Below, piece after piece: positions 48,156-60,464 of a stretch of 64,000 nucleotides of DNA. The stretch's first letter is position 1. The number at the start of each line of letters is the position of its first letter. The position numbers were made by a program, and so were the translations under genes. The DNA lies in NCBI GenBank assembly GCA_015654535.1, contig JAATGU010000094.1, positions 27,223 to 91,222 on the forward strand, in the 5' to 3' direction. Under the pieces are notes generated by a model, which was not told the DNA's origin, searched no databases, and saw only the letters and a list, made by a program, of their open reading frames with translations. Origin of the DNA: Bacteroidales bacterium (GTDB taxonomy: Bacteria > Bacteroidota > Bacteroidia > Bacteroidales > Bacteroidaceae).

Positions 48156-48483
48156 CGATCCCATACGAAAACATCCTTTTTGGAGTAACTTAGAACTAGG
48201 TAAACCAAGTAGGATGAAAATCAATTTATTTTTATAAGTCAATTATGCATTAATCAGATATCGCAAATTTATATCCTAGTTTGTACCTACAACTAGAAAT
48301 AACAGGACACTACAAAAGTTACAGGCTGTATAAAAAGGTCGAAGTATATTTTATATCTTTAACCGATAAAAATAAAAAAACGACTTAAACAGATCACTGT
48401 AAAAGTCGCTTTTTGCAAATTCTTCTTGCCACATAGAACAAATATCAACCTAGTTGAGTAATTACTTGCCTATTAAAAGTTGT

Positions 48484-48557
48484 GTCGGAGTGAGGCGACT
48501 CGAACGCCCGACCCCTACGTCCCGAACGTAGTACGCTACCAACTGCGCTACACTCCG
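48484..48557 (-). tRNA. tRNA-Pro (anticodon CGG)
   Basis: Minus strand CGGAGTGTAGCGCAGTTGGTAGCGTACTACGTTCGGGACGTAGGGGTCGGGCGTTCGAGTCGCCTCACTCCG folds as a tRNA. Confidence 0.95.
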
Positions 48558-48686
48558 AAGCTTTGCGAATGCAAAAGTAAATCAAAAATCTGAATAATCT
48601 AGGAGTTTATCAGAAAAAAAACAAAAGCTATTGTTATTTTAAAAAATAGATCTATCTTTGCACCCGCAACAACAGAAACCACAGAA

Positions 48687-48759
48687 GGTACCATAGCTCA
48701 GTTGGTAGAGCAAAGGACTGAAAATCCTTGTGTCACTGGTTCGATTCCAGTTGGTACCA
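48687..48759 (+). tRNA. tRNA-Phe (anticodon GAA)
   Basis: GGTACCATAGCTCAGTTGGTAGAGCAAAGGACTGAAAATCCTTGTGTCACTGGTTCGATTCCAGTTGGTACCA. Confidence 0.97.
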
Positions 48760-48872
48760 CCTTGTAAATCAAGCAGCTATATTTATTTATAGGTGCTTTT
48801 TTTGTTTGCAAAATGCCCCTTTTTAGCCGTAATTTAGTTAAAAGTTAAACCGAGAGTTAAACCAAAAACAGT

Positions 48873-48977
48873 ATGAGTACAACGGTTAACATCTTGTTTT
48901 ACAAGTCAAAGAAACTATCCAATGGCGAACATCCTCTAATGATCAGTGTATGTAAAGAAGGCAAAAAAAGTATTTAA
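48873..48977 (+). pseudogene. N-terminal remnant of a tyrosine-type integrase
   Basis: MSTTVNILFYKSKKLSNGEHPLMISVCKEGKKSI* resembles the arm-binding N-terminus of Bacteroides integrases; +1 frame continues KKVFKLGYIN. Confidence 0.75.
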
Positions 48978-49119
48978 GCTTGGGTATATAAATGATCTTT
49001 TTCGCATTTTTGATCGGTGTTAATATAGACATATACAGGCAAATGCTTCGCATAATTGTGGTACAAATCTTGCCATTTGATTTTGCAATACAAAGTTATC
49101 GTCCAAAAACTGTTTCATT

Positions 49120-50491
49120 TTATAAATCTGTTATCGGTTTAAATTTCGGAACCAGTATTTTCATAATAGTTCTTGCAAGAGCGTACGCCACGGCACAATA
49201 CGAGAACACTATGGCGTAACCGGTCTCCAGTTTGCCAAACGCTTCATAATGATCGGGCAGTGCACCTGCCAGCGTGGAGATGATCACCCCGCTCAATCCG
49301 CCCATCATCGTCCCGATACCAGCCACCGAAGCTACAGCCTTGTTAAGGAACATATCCGAAACTGTCGTATAAATATTAGCCGACCAGGCCTGATAGGCAG
49401 AACATCCAATACCTATCAGGATAATCGGTATCCACATTGATAGATGACCCAGTGGTTGTGCCAGAAGGACTGTCGAGAGGATGACAGCAATAACAAGTAT
49501 GGCAGTCATACGTGCCTTGTATGTTTCAAATCCTTTTTTTATAAACCAGGCAGGAAACCATCCACCACAGATACTTCCGAACATGGTTATGCTATAGAGT
49601 ACCGCCAAGGGCAACATAATCTACGTACCCTCCATATCGTATTGGTGTGTTTGAGATAGGAAAGAAGCCAAAACGGAAAAAACCACCAAACCCCGTCAGT
49701 CATGAATTTCCCGAAAAAGAATGGTTATGTCTGCCTGTAGAGGAGCAATTTTCTCCACTACAATTTCTCTTCCGTCTTCATGTCCTGCTTTTCAACAGCA
49801 ACGCTTTCCGCATTATGGATGTAATCATATTTAGCCTGCGATATCCGTTTCTTCGCCAGCATTTTCTGGGGAGAGAATCATATAAATAGAGCCAAAAGAT
49901 GATAATCCAAAGGAAACCAATAGAAGCCCACCATGATAAATGCGGCCTGCCAACCCTAATGATACGAATACAGAGGCAAGGGCATCCCCCTCTGTTCGCT
50001 CCCGAATTAAAAACACCTGTCGCCAAAGACCGCTCCTTGCAGGGGAACCATTCGACTACTGTTTTTATTGCGGGCGGAAATTTACGGCTTCACCTATGAC
50101 CAGTACAAAGCGCGAAAACATAAAACCGAGTACCGAAACCGGCAGTACAACCCCAATTACCGAAAGAACCGGTGACAAGACGCCGTCTATTTCTACGGAA
50201 AAAGCGTGTATCGCGGCTCCGATTGACCAAACCGTGATAGCCAGTGCATATCCCTTTTTAGTGCCGATCTTATCAATGAAGTTCCCGACAAAAAGAACAG
50301 TTATTGCTTAACAGAACTGGAAAGCTGCCGTAATTAGCATAATCAGAGTTACTCCAGCCATACTCTTCGGGAAGCATCGGCTAAAGAAGGCTAAACACCT
50401 ATATGTCAAAATAATTGACTACTATCGCAAAGAACAACAGGGCGCATATTGCCCACCGGTGACAGTTAATGTGCCGGTTAATATCTTTCAT
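49120..50491 (-). pseudogene. ExuT-like MFS hexuronate transporter pseudogene
   Basis: MKDINRHINCHRWAICALLFFAIVVNYFDI*VFSLL*PMLPEEYGWSNSDYAN then frame change to ...FVGNFIDKIGTKKGYALAITVWSIGAAIHAF; C-terminus intact as ORF 49120-49617. Confidence 0.88.
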
Positions 50492-50519
50492 TTCAAGTTA
50501 AAATTAAACCGAATAAAAA

Positions 50520-51338
50520 CTATACTCCGCTGAAAGCTGAGAAACCTCCGTCGATTGGTAACAAAGCTCCCGTAATAAAGCTTGCTGCATCGCTGCACAA
50601 GAATTGTACTGCTCCATTGAGTTCCGTAATATCACCAAAGCGGTTCATCGGAGTTTTAGCCAGTACCTTGATGCTGCGCCCGGTCAGCGAACCGTCCGGG
50701 TTGATAAGCACAGCGCGGTTCTGGTCACCAATGAAGAAACCGGGGGCAATGGCATTGACCCGGATTCCGTCTCCATATTTCAGCGCCAGTTCACTTGCCA
50801 GCCATTGGGTAAAGTTGGCTACGGCTGTTTTGGCGGCGGAATAACCCGGTACGCGGGTAATGGCGCTATAAGCCGCCATGGAAGATATATTGATAATACA
50901 CCCCTTTCCCTGTTTAGCCATGACTTTGCTGAATACAAGGGATGGATAAACCGTTCCGTTTATATTCAGGTTTGTCACTTTCTCCCAGCAGGCAATATCC
51001 ATATCGTAGAAATGCTGGTCGGGGGTAAGGGTGGCGCCCGGCATATTGCCGCCGGCTACGTTCAATAAAATATCGATATGGCCCCATTGAGCTACGATGT
51101 TTTCAGCCAGTTGCTCAAGGCTGGCAATATCAAGCACATTACCTAAGATGCCGATAACATCTTCTCCATAGGCTTTGAGTTCTTCCACCCGCCTGTCCAA
51201 CTGTTCCTTACGGATATTATCCACGGCTACAACTTTGGCTCCCTGTTGCATAAAACTTTTGGCGATACTGCCCCCAAGCACACCTCCGGCTCCAGTGATA
51301 ACAGCTACTTTGCCAGCAATACTAAATTGTTCATTCAT
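50520..51338 (-). CDS. SDR-family oxidoreductase, probable fructuronate/mannonate oxidoreductase by context
   Basis: GKVAVITGAGGVLGGSIAKSF, LLNVAGGNMPGA, YSAAKTAVANFTQWLA, FITGALLPIDGGFSAFSGV; next to uxuA. Confidence 0.85.
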   Translation of the reverse strand: MNEQFSIAGKVAVITGAGGVLGGSIAKSFMQQGAKVVAVDNIRKEQLDRRVEELKAYGEDVIGILGNVLDIASLEQLAENIVAQWGHIDILLNVAGGNMPGATLTPDQHFYDMDIACWEKVTNLNINGTVYPSLVFSKVMAKQGKGCIINISSMAAYSAITRVPGYSAAKTAVANFTQWLASELALKYGDGIRVNAIAPGFFIGDQNRAVLINPDGSLTGRSIKVLAKTPMNRFGDITELNGAVQFLCSDAASFITGALLPIDGGFSAFSGV

Positions 51339-51363
51339 GATAAATTCCTTTCTTTTTTTTATT

Positions 51364-52545
51364 TTAAAATAATTGTTGTTTCAGTTCGTCATTTACGACC
51401 GCCATCATTCCTTCCACTTGTGCCAATGCCAGCATACGCCCGTGGAACGAGTAACCGGGGTTATACCCTTTGTCTTCATCTCCCAGCATCATGCGTCCGT
51501 GGTCTACGCGCATAGGCAGTCCGGGGTTTTCCTTCTCGAATGTACGGATAAGGTCAATAAGGTGTCCGCGTCCTTCCAAGTGGGAACTCTCGATGAAATT
51601 CCCACCCGGTGTAGCCTCTGTACTTCGCAGGTGGACGAAATGGGTACGCCCGGCAAACTTCTTTGCCAACTCGCGGGTATCATTCTGTTCGCCCGCGCTC
51701 AAGGAACCCGCGCAAAAAGTAAGCCCGTTGTGTGGGTTGTCTACGGCATTCAGTAACCAAATTATATCTCTTTCGTTGGTGACGATACGTGGCAATCCCA
51801 ATACCTGGAAAGGACGGTCGTCAGGATGTACGCACATGTTCACGCCGTACTCTTCACATACTGACATAACGGTGGCAAGGAAATAGCGCATGTTCTCCCG
51901 TAATGTATTCCGGTCAATGTCTTTGTACAATGCCAGTAATTGCTTAAACAACATGACCGGATTCTTGTCCCCCTCCTTGATATTCCCGTTGACAAAGCCT
52001 TGTGTCTTAACGATTATCGTGTCGATAAGGCTGTCTTTCTCCAATTCAGTTATTCTTTTAACCAGTTGAGCTACTTTGGCTAACACCTCATCGGAATAAT
52101 CTTTTTCAGCTTCTTCGCGTTCGAGGATATGCAAGTCAAAATAGGCAAAACGAATGCGGTCGAAATACAGGGATGAAGTACCGTCCACCCAAGGATGCTG
52201 CAAGTCAGTACGTATCCAATCAATAACGGGCATAAAGTTATAGCAGACGGTCTTTATGCCGCATTTACCAAGGTTTGCCAAACTAATTTTATAGTTCTCT
52301 ATCAGTTGTTCCCGCTGCGCTCCGGCATATTTGATTGCCTCGCAAACGGGCAAGCTCTCTACTACAGACCAACGCAGGCCGTAAGATTCGATATATTTCT
52401 TCAGGTCATTGATAGCCTCTTCAGTCCAGATTTCACCGTTAGGCACATCGTGCAAGGCAGTCACAATACCTTCTACGCCGATTTGGCGCAGCATGTCGAG
52501 TGTGATCTTGTCTTTCTTACCAAACCATCTCCATGTTTTTTCCAT
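51364..52545 (-). CDS. uxuA: mannonate dehydratase
   Basis: MEKTWRWFGKKDKITLDMLRQIGVEGIVTALHDVPNGEIW ... MCVHPDDRPFQVLGLPRIV ... MRVDHGRMMLGDEDKGYNPGYSFHGRMLALAQVEGMM. Confidence 0.95.
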   Translation of the reverse strand: MEKTWRWFGKKDKITLDMLRQIGVEGIVTALHDVPNGEIWTEEAINDLKKYIESYGLRWSVVESLPVCEAIKYAGAQREQLIENYKISLANLGKCGIKTVCYNFMPVIDWIRTDLQHPWVDGTSSLYFDRIRFAYFDLHILEREEAEKDYSDEVLAKVAQLVKRITELEKDSLIDTIIVKTQGFVNGNIKEGDKNPVMLFKQLLALYKDIDRNTLRENMRYFLATVMSVCEEYGVNMCVHPDDRPFQVLGLPRIVTNERDIIWLLNAVDNPHNGLTFCAGSLSAGEQNDTRELAKKFAGRTHFVHLRSTEATPGGNFIESSHLEGRGHLIDLIRTFEKENPGLPMRVDHGRMMLGDEDKGYNPGYSFHGRMLALAQVEGMMAVVNDELKQQLF

Positions 52546-52637
52546 AATTATTTCATTCAATTTTTAGTTAGTATTCCATTTCCCTTATTCCCAAATTGAG
52601 CTGATCTGAGTTCTGCCTATACAGCCATTTGGTTTAG

Positions 52638-55351
52638 TCATTTAACTGAATAGACACTTGTTTCCCCGGATTTCAACCCGTCTGATTCGGCTATGACCTT
52701 GAAGGTTTCACTTTTACCCTTTTTAAATTTTACTATCACTAAAGCCAGTCCGGAAAAGGTATTCCTTTCCTTGGACGCGAAGGAAATCATATCTGCGGGA
52801 TCACCGTTGTCGGTGGCCACGATTTCACCGGGTCCTTCAATCGAGAACCTTATTTTTACACTAGCATCGGGAACCATCCGCTCATTTTGATCCAGAACGG
52901 AAACGGTGATAAAGGAAAGGTCTTCACCGTCCGCGTATATACGGTTTCTGTCGGCTTCCAGTTTGATTTTTGAGGGGGAACCAGTTGTCCTTATGGTTTC
53001 TTCCGCCCATTTCTGTCCGTTTTTGTAAGCAACGGCTTTCAATTCTCCCGGCTGATAAATCACATCATCCCAACGGAACCTGTATTCGAATTTGCTTTTT
53101 TCCTTCTTCCCGAGAGATTTTCCGTTTAGAAATAGTTCAACTTCGTCGCCTGAAGTAAACACATGAACTGGTGTAACCAGCCCGGCTCTGTCCGGCCAGT
53201 TCCAGTGCGGAAGTATGTGAACCATAGGGAATTCAGGCCTCCATCTTGCCTGATACTGGTAAAATCTGTCTTTTTTGAATCCGGCCAGGTCAACAATTCC
53301 CGAATAGGAACTTCGCGCTGTGTAATATGGAGTAGGTTCTCCCAGATAATCAAACCCGGACCAGACAAATTCGCCTGCCACGTAAGGATGCTTGTCCTGA
53401 GTTGTAAAAAATTTATCCGGCGAAGAGCCGAAAACCGCGGTATAAACCCCGTAGTCGCTTACAATTCCGAGTTTTCCATTTCCACCGGTTTCATCACTCA
53501 CCGGCGCGCTGTTCCCTTCAAAAACCGGAAAGAAATAAGTGCCTCTTGTACTGAGTGTTGATGCAGTTTCGCTGCTGACAATCAGTTTTTCAGGAAATTT
53601 TCATGAAAGGATGGATACAATGGACTTGTCCTGATACCTTTCAAATGCTGGTATGCCAAGGCATTCCGGATTCCTTCTCCCTGGTAATTCAGGCTGATCA
53701 CGTCCATTATCCGAGGAAAATGCATATCGGGTTTTGCAAAATTCATGGAAGCTGTCGTCGGCCTTGTGGAATCTTCTTCTTTCACAATGTCATTTAATTT
53801 CTTCCCTACGGCAGCACCCTCTTCTACCGTATATTGCTCGCCCACTTCATTGCCAAAACTCCAGGCAATGACCGAAGGATGATTTCTGTCTCTTCTCACA
53901 AAAGAACGTGTGTCCGCTTCATACCAGTCAGGAAAAATCAGGTGAAAATCAAGAGGAGACTTCCCCTTTTCCCAACAGTCAAAAATTTCGTTAATCACGA
54001 GAAATCCCATGCGGTCAGTGAGATCGAGCAGCTCCGAAGCCGGAGGGTTATGTGCCAATCTTATGGCGTTCACACCCAGTTCTTTCAAAATTTCGAGCTG
54101 CCTTTCTGCTGCCCTCACGTTAAATGCGGCGCCTAAGGCTCCCAGATCGTGGTGTTGGTTTACGCCTTGGATCCTGACTGCCTCTCCATTTACAAATACG
54201 CCCTTGACAGGATCAAATTTTACATTCCTGATGCCGAATACCGTTTCATAACGGTCGATTTCTCGACCTTTATGATAAATTTTTGTAATAGCCCTGTATA
54301 AGTTGGGTTGCTGTTTTGGAGCCGGTCCCCAGAGCTTCGGGTTCTTAAGGTTCAAATAGCTGCTGAATCCTACTTTTTCCCCAGGTTCAAGATCGTGTTC
54401 TGATCTGGGGAAAATCGCGGCTTTCTTTCCATTTGTATTGTGATTTGATCCGATAAAATAAATATTGGTTTCCACACTGACTTTCTGTCTTTTTTCTGAC
54501 TGGTTCTGAATTTCAATTTTCATGTCCAGATCTGCAGACTGGCCGGAAATATTTTTTGCGGAAATAAAAGTACCCCATTGTCCAACGTTTACCGTGCTGG
54601 TTTTCTCCAACCAGACATTGCGGTATATTCCTCCACCGGGATACCATCTCGAAGAAAAATTCGGGTTGTCCACTCTGATCTAAATCTGGTTTTCGCCACC
54701 GAAATTAATAAAAGGCGTCAGATCCAAGCGAAAGGAATTGTAACCGTAGGGCCATCCACCCACTAAGTTTCCATTTACCCAGACAATGGCATAAGACATC
54801 ACTCCGTCCAAATCAAGGTAAATTTGCCTCGAAGCATCTTCTTTGGGAATGTTTATTTTTTTTCTGTACCATGCCACGCCATGGCTCGGGAGACGGCCCA
54901 TTCCTCCTCCCACTTCTGCGGGATATCCTACATAAAACGGTTGCCTTATAGCCCAGTCATGGGGCAAATCGATTGTTTGCCAACTACTGTCGTCAAAGGT
55001 GGACTTTACAAAGGGAAAATCTTTTCCAGGATTTCCTTCAGGACATTTATGGCGGGCTGACGGTTTTTTTATAAAATCATTCGCAGAAGGTAATATCCAG
55101 GGTTTTAAGGCTTGAGTTGATTTGACCTGATATCTTTCAAGTTCTGCTTGTTTGTCGGCCACGACATTGTCGTTGTACCCGTCTATCCGGGGCCTTTCAT
55201 CATAAATCAGGGAATCGGGGTTGTTCTCGTAACGCATGAATTTCCATCTGTCGTTTATTTTGATTTTTTCACGTGAGGTCTGGGCCTGGAGGATGTTTGT
55301 TCCCAGCCATAACACTAAACTTAAAATCGTTATCGAAAATTTCTGTATCAT
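52638..55351 (-). pseudogene. GH2 protein interrupted by an in-frame TAG and a frameshift
   Basis: ORFs 54680-55351 and 53582-54673 share a frame across TAG at 54680-54682 (GGENQI*IRVDNPNFSSRWYPGGGIYRNVW); shift near 53582 then FPEKLIVSSETASTLSTRGTYFFPVFEGNSAPVSDETGG. Confidence 0.88.
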
Positions 55352-55403
55352 ATATTTAAATTTTTTCTGTCCGATTGTATATATCGTAATTGTGGTTTCG
55401 GAT

Positions 55404-57922
55404 TCATTTTTCTATTTTTTTACTTTCTGGAGCAGCCAGATAGGAGGGTTTCAATCCTCCGAAATCAATCATAATTTTTTGCATGACAAGTGCCGGGTCG
55501 AGCGGGCGAATACGTAAAGTATGTCTTGCTTTCCTCTCACATTGATGCTTCGTCTGAGTCATAATAATATGTTCTGCCTGCAATTTGCCGAGCTCGCCTT
55601 TATAATTACCGTTAATGTTGACAATCTGTTCCTCATCTCCATCCAGACTGACAGCATAGCGTAATCCTTTATAATCATTGAAGTTCAGCGTCGAAGAGAA
55701 GCGTACGATAACGGTTACCTCGCCGCTCTTTTCCGTCTCAAAATCATATTCCAGATACATGCCCCCTTCCGGAGTAGCGGTGCAAGGCGAAGTAGTGACA
55801 GCTGACAGGGTACGTCCCAGATTGGGTATTGTAATCCACTTCGCAGAAGCACAATCAGCAGAGCGGGTGTAATGTTCCGCTTCAATAGATACGTATCCGC
55901 CCTTTTCTATAAATACAGGTGGTGCAGGAGCTATGCGTGTGGCGCGTATCCGTTTCACTTCGGGCATGGTATTGTAGCGCGGATCGTTCCATGACTTATA
56001 ACCGATATGGGTCTGATCCATGATATGGTTCCATTTTCCGCCGCTCATCACGTGATTATAGTGCCAGGTCAATATGGAGTCGCGTTCAAAATATTCGCGT
56101 ACTTTGTCCGCCCATTTGTTGGCTTGTACATCAGCGGTTACCGCCAATTTACGATTCATAGCAACGGCATAATACATATCGTAGAGATTAGCACACGCCT
56201 GTATCGGGAAAAGTACCAATTGATCAAAAGCATCCCGGTAGTCAACGGGCATCAGATAGTAGAGTTTCAGGGCATCTAAGTTCAAAGCTACATAGTCATC
56301 TTTTACACGTTGCCACTCATTATAATTCTCCAAGCTGTACGTTTTGTCATTCAGCATTTCAGGAGTAACCCTGCGGTTATATTTGGTATAAGTGTCGATA
56401 AGACGTGCCGCTTCTTCCGCATAGTTACCGCCGAATTGCTGTTTGCAAAAGTCTACTGTATGCTGAAAAAGATTGCATTCATTGAAACGTTGCGGGTTCC
56501 AGGCCATATCCAGGAAGAAAGAGATAGGATACTCCATCGTCGGTTTCAGGTCACCTACATTCACTACCCATAGTTCGCGGACACCATATTCGTAGGTCAA
56601 GTTCATCTGTTCCCAGGTACGTTGTATTTGAGTGATATTTATCCACTTGGAGTTACGGGGCGCCCCTACATAATCAAGGTGATAATACATGCCATAGCCT
56701 CCTTTGCGGGGTTTGGCGTTCAGATTAGGTAACTTGCGCACATTTCCCCAGTTATCGTCACAGTAAAGCAGAATTACATCGTCCGGAACTCGCATTCCTT
56801 TGTCGTAATAATCCTGAACTTCTTTGTAAAGCGCCCAAAGTTGCAGCGTTTTATCAGCTTTTTTCCCGGTAACTTTTTCAATGATCGTCCGCTGGTCTTT
56901 TACGATCTGTTCAAGTAGCGCCACATTGGTGTCTTCACTCATCGCCTCGTCTCCGTCCCCTCTCATCCCAATGGTCACAACCTTTTCCCAATCTTTAGCT
57001 CTTTTTATTCCGTACTGCCAGGATTTCTGCAGCACGTCTTTATTTTTGGTATAATCCCATATTTCGGAAAGATTGTTTTTTCGGGTATAACGGTGCCAGT
57101 CCTGTTGTGCCATGGCCATGGGCTCATGATGAGAAGTCCCCATAATGATACCCATTTCGTCTGCCAGAGGACCATTTGCGGGATCGTCGTCATAAAACGC
57201 ACTTCCCCACATGGCAGGCCACATATAATTGGCTTTTAACCGAAGCAACAACTCAAAAACCTTTTCGTAGAACCGGCTGTTGAAACCACCGAAAGTAGCA
57301 CTCGACCAACTGGCCACTCATCGTTCAGGAATATACCGCGGTATTTCACGGCGGGTTCGCCATCTGTATAAACCCCTTCTTTGAAATACAGGTTGTCTTT
57401 GTGTTCAATGGGAACATCAGCCCAGTAATACCAAGGCGAAACGCCTATCTGTTTTGAAAACTCATAAATTCCATAAATGGTTCCGCGTTTGTCACTTCCC
57501 GCGATAACAATAGCTTCGTCGATACCGCTGAACGGATTCTTCACATTCTGGATGATAAATTTCTCCCGTTTTCCGTTCAGTTCTTTTTCGTCTATTTTTT
57601 TCTGTTTTACAAGTTCGTCTATGATGGATTTTGTCCCGATAGTTCCGATGATAATCAAAGAAGTCGGGCTGTTTGGGTTCTGATGAATCAGTTGGGGCGA
57701 GATTCCGGTTACTTTCTCAAAATCGGACTGAAGATTCAGGACTGTTCTCTGAATTCCCTTATCAATCCCTTCGTTACAGTAAAGTGTCAACTGAACAGAA
57801 TGTTCTTTTACAGTCAGGACACCCGGACCCTTTTTCGTAGAAATAAACGATTCGGCAGCTTTCAGAAAAGAACAGCTGCAAATCAACATTCCGATTAAAC
57901 AAAAACTTTTAAAAGACTTCAT
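55404..57922 (-). pseudogene. GH115 alpha-glucuronidase-like protein with a frameshift
   Basis: ORF 57236-57922 ends GIFLNDEWP then shifts; ORF 55404-57317 resumes SSATFGGFNSRFYEKVFELLLRLKANYMWPAMWGSAFYDDDPANGPLADEMGIIMGTSHHEPM. Confidence 0.88.
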
Positions 57923-57941
57923 TTTGTATTATTTTTATAAA

Positions 57942-60386
57942 TTAAGTGGTCGATTTATGTTCTGTTCTATGAACCGAATATTTTTCTCCAGGCTGTGTTT
58001 GTATGTCATATTCATAAGTTTTAAACAATATTGGATATTGTGCATTCAGACTGGGCACAATCAGCGGATCTTTAATACCACCCCGTTTCATCAATGGATT
58101 CGGGTTGGTACCCTTTGCTTTTTTCAATCCTGCACCTTCCAAGGGCACATAAGAACGTATGCGAAGGTTACCACCAATTCGAGAGGTTATAGTAGCCGAG
58201 GTCAGTTCACAATTATTCCAATTTATATCGACTTCAAAAGCACCACGAGCTACCAAGCCTTTCACACTACCTGTAGTCCAATCTTTTGGTAATGCAGGCA
58301 ATAAGTGCAAAGCCTCATCATGGCTTTGGAGAAGCATTTCAGCCACTCCAGCTGTAAAGCCAAAATTACCATCTATCTGAAAAGGAGGATGCGCATCGAA
58401 TAGATTCGGATAAGTTCGTCCATCCGGATTACCGTCTTCAACCAATGTCAGCATGTTTTTAATAATTTTATAAGCATGATTCCCGTCAAGCAAACGTGCC
58501 CATAAATTTATCTTCCAACCGATAGACCAACCGGTAGCCATATCACCTCGATACAACAACGAACGCTTAGCTGCCTGAAAAAGTAGAGGATATGCATATG
58601 GTGAAATCTGATTGCTCGGATAAAGTCCGTATAAGTGAGAGACATGACGATGATCATTATGCGGATCATCCACATCTGCAAGCCATTCCTGTAATTGATT
58701 ATATTTACCGATTTGCATAGGTGGCAAACGGTCAATCATATTTTGTAACGTATCACAATAAGACGAATTTTGAGGATATAAAATTTCTGTAGCTTTTAGA
58801 ACTGAAGACAGAGCATCAAATATGATCTGGGTATCCATTGTACAACCAGCTGTAATCATAGTACCTTTTCCTGGAGGGCCTTGCTCCGGAGACATAGATG
58901 GAGCTCATACCATCCAGCCATATTTAGGATGAGGTACAAGATAATCGAGAAAGAAATCGGCAGCTCCTTTCAATGCCGGATATGCAGATTTTAGAAAATC
59001 CTGATCTCCAGTATAAAGATAATGTTGCCACAAATGTTGGCTCAACCAAGCCCCTCCCAGCGGCCATACATATGAAGCACCGTCAACAGGCCCTGCCATA
59101 CGCCATATATCAGTATTATGATGAACAACCCATCCACGACAATTATATAATGTACGTGCTGTGCCTTGGGCTGTTTCAGATAATTCTTCCACCATCTGAA
59201 ACAAGGGTTGATGCATTTCAGATAAATTAGTTACTTCCGCCGGCCAATAATTCATCTCTGTATTAATATTTATAGTATATTTTCCATCCCATGGGGCCAA
59301 TAGTTCTTTATTCCATATACCTTGCAAACCGGCAGGCTGTCCACCTGGTTGGGAAGAAGAAATAAGTAAATAACGACCAAATTGAAAAATCAAGGCAACC
59401 AAACCTAAATCTTTACCTTCTTTGAAATGTCTTATACGATAAGGAGTATCTTCCTCACTAGAAGAACCAATATTTAAAGATACTCTGTTGAAGTATTTTT
59501 GATAAACTGCTTCATGAGCTGCCATTTGTTTTGCATAAGACAGCTTAACAGCCTTTGCCATCAATTCTCGAGTACGATGTGTTTCATTACCACTTACATC
59601 TTTGTAATTGACGAAATTGGTGGCGGCCGTCACATAAACAACGGCAGCATCAGCATTTTTCACCTCGATACAATCATCCTTTACAATAACTTTTCCACTC
59701 TCTGCTTTAATATGTGTACGAGTCTCGAAACGGATTGCTCCCGGAATTCCCTCATGAGCGGACCCTCTTCCGGATAAAAGCAAACATTTCTTATTTTTTT
59801 TAATTGTATATTCCTTATAAGGAGTATTATAACGAGCGACAAAATTCACAGAACCTGGTTTATTTGCTTCAATACGCATAATCAGAGCGTTATCTGCAAG
59901 CGAGGTGAAGAGGGTACGCGTGTAATTCACATTCCCTATTTTATAACGAATAGAAACAATAGCCTTTTTTAAATCTAATTCTCTACGATAATCAGAATAA
60001 TCTGTTTGTTCACCAAATTTCAACATTAGACTACCAATAGTCTGGAATGGCATGCCATGCTGTCCGGTGAAGAAATTATCTGCCATAAGCTTCTCAGCCT
60101 CTTTCTCCTGTCCGGCAAAGATTAGTTCTCTAACTTTAGCCAAAACGCCAAAGGCCTTGGGACTATCATTACGATAGGGACCACCACCCCAAACAGTTTC
60201 TTCATTAAGCTGAATTTCCTCATTCACCACTCCTCCATAAACCATCGCACCCAAATGAGAATTTCCCAAAGGTGAAGCTTCGGTCCACACCTTAGCTGGA
60301 TGTCGATACCAAAGCTTTAAACCATCAGCTCTGAGTATAGTACAATAAAGTACTACTATTAATAAATTTATCAAACGGTTCTTCAT
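57942..60386 (-). pseudogene. GH95-like protein interrupted by one in-frame TGA
   Basis: ORFs 58905-60386 and 57942-58895 share a frame; [35 protein letters not shown] with TGA at 58905-58907. Confidence 0.85.
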
Positions 60387-60464
60387 TATACTTTAATTTA
60401 CATTCTCGAATATATTCCACAAATTCTTTATTATTTCTTTTACAACATAAACTAAACTTCTCTT

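Noticed and set aside
48992-49219. 75-aa plus-strand ORF after the integrase remnant
   Set aside because: Its 3' part is antisense to the MFS C-terminus; no domain.
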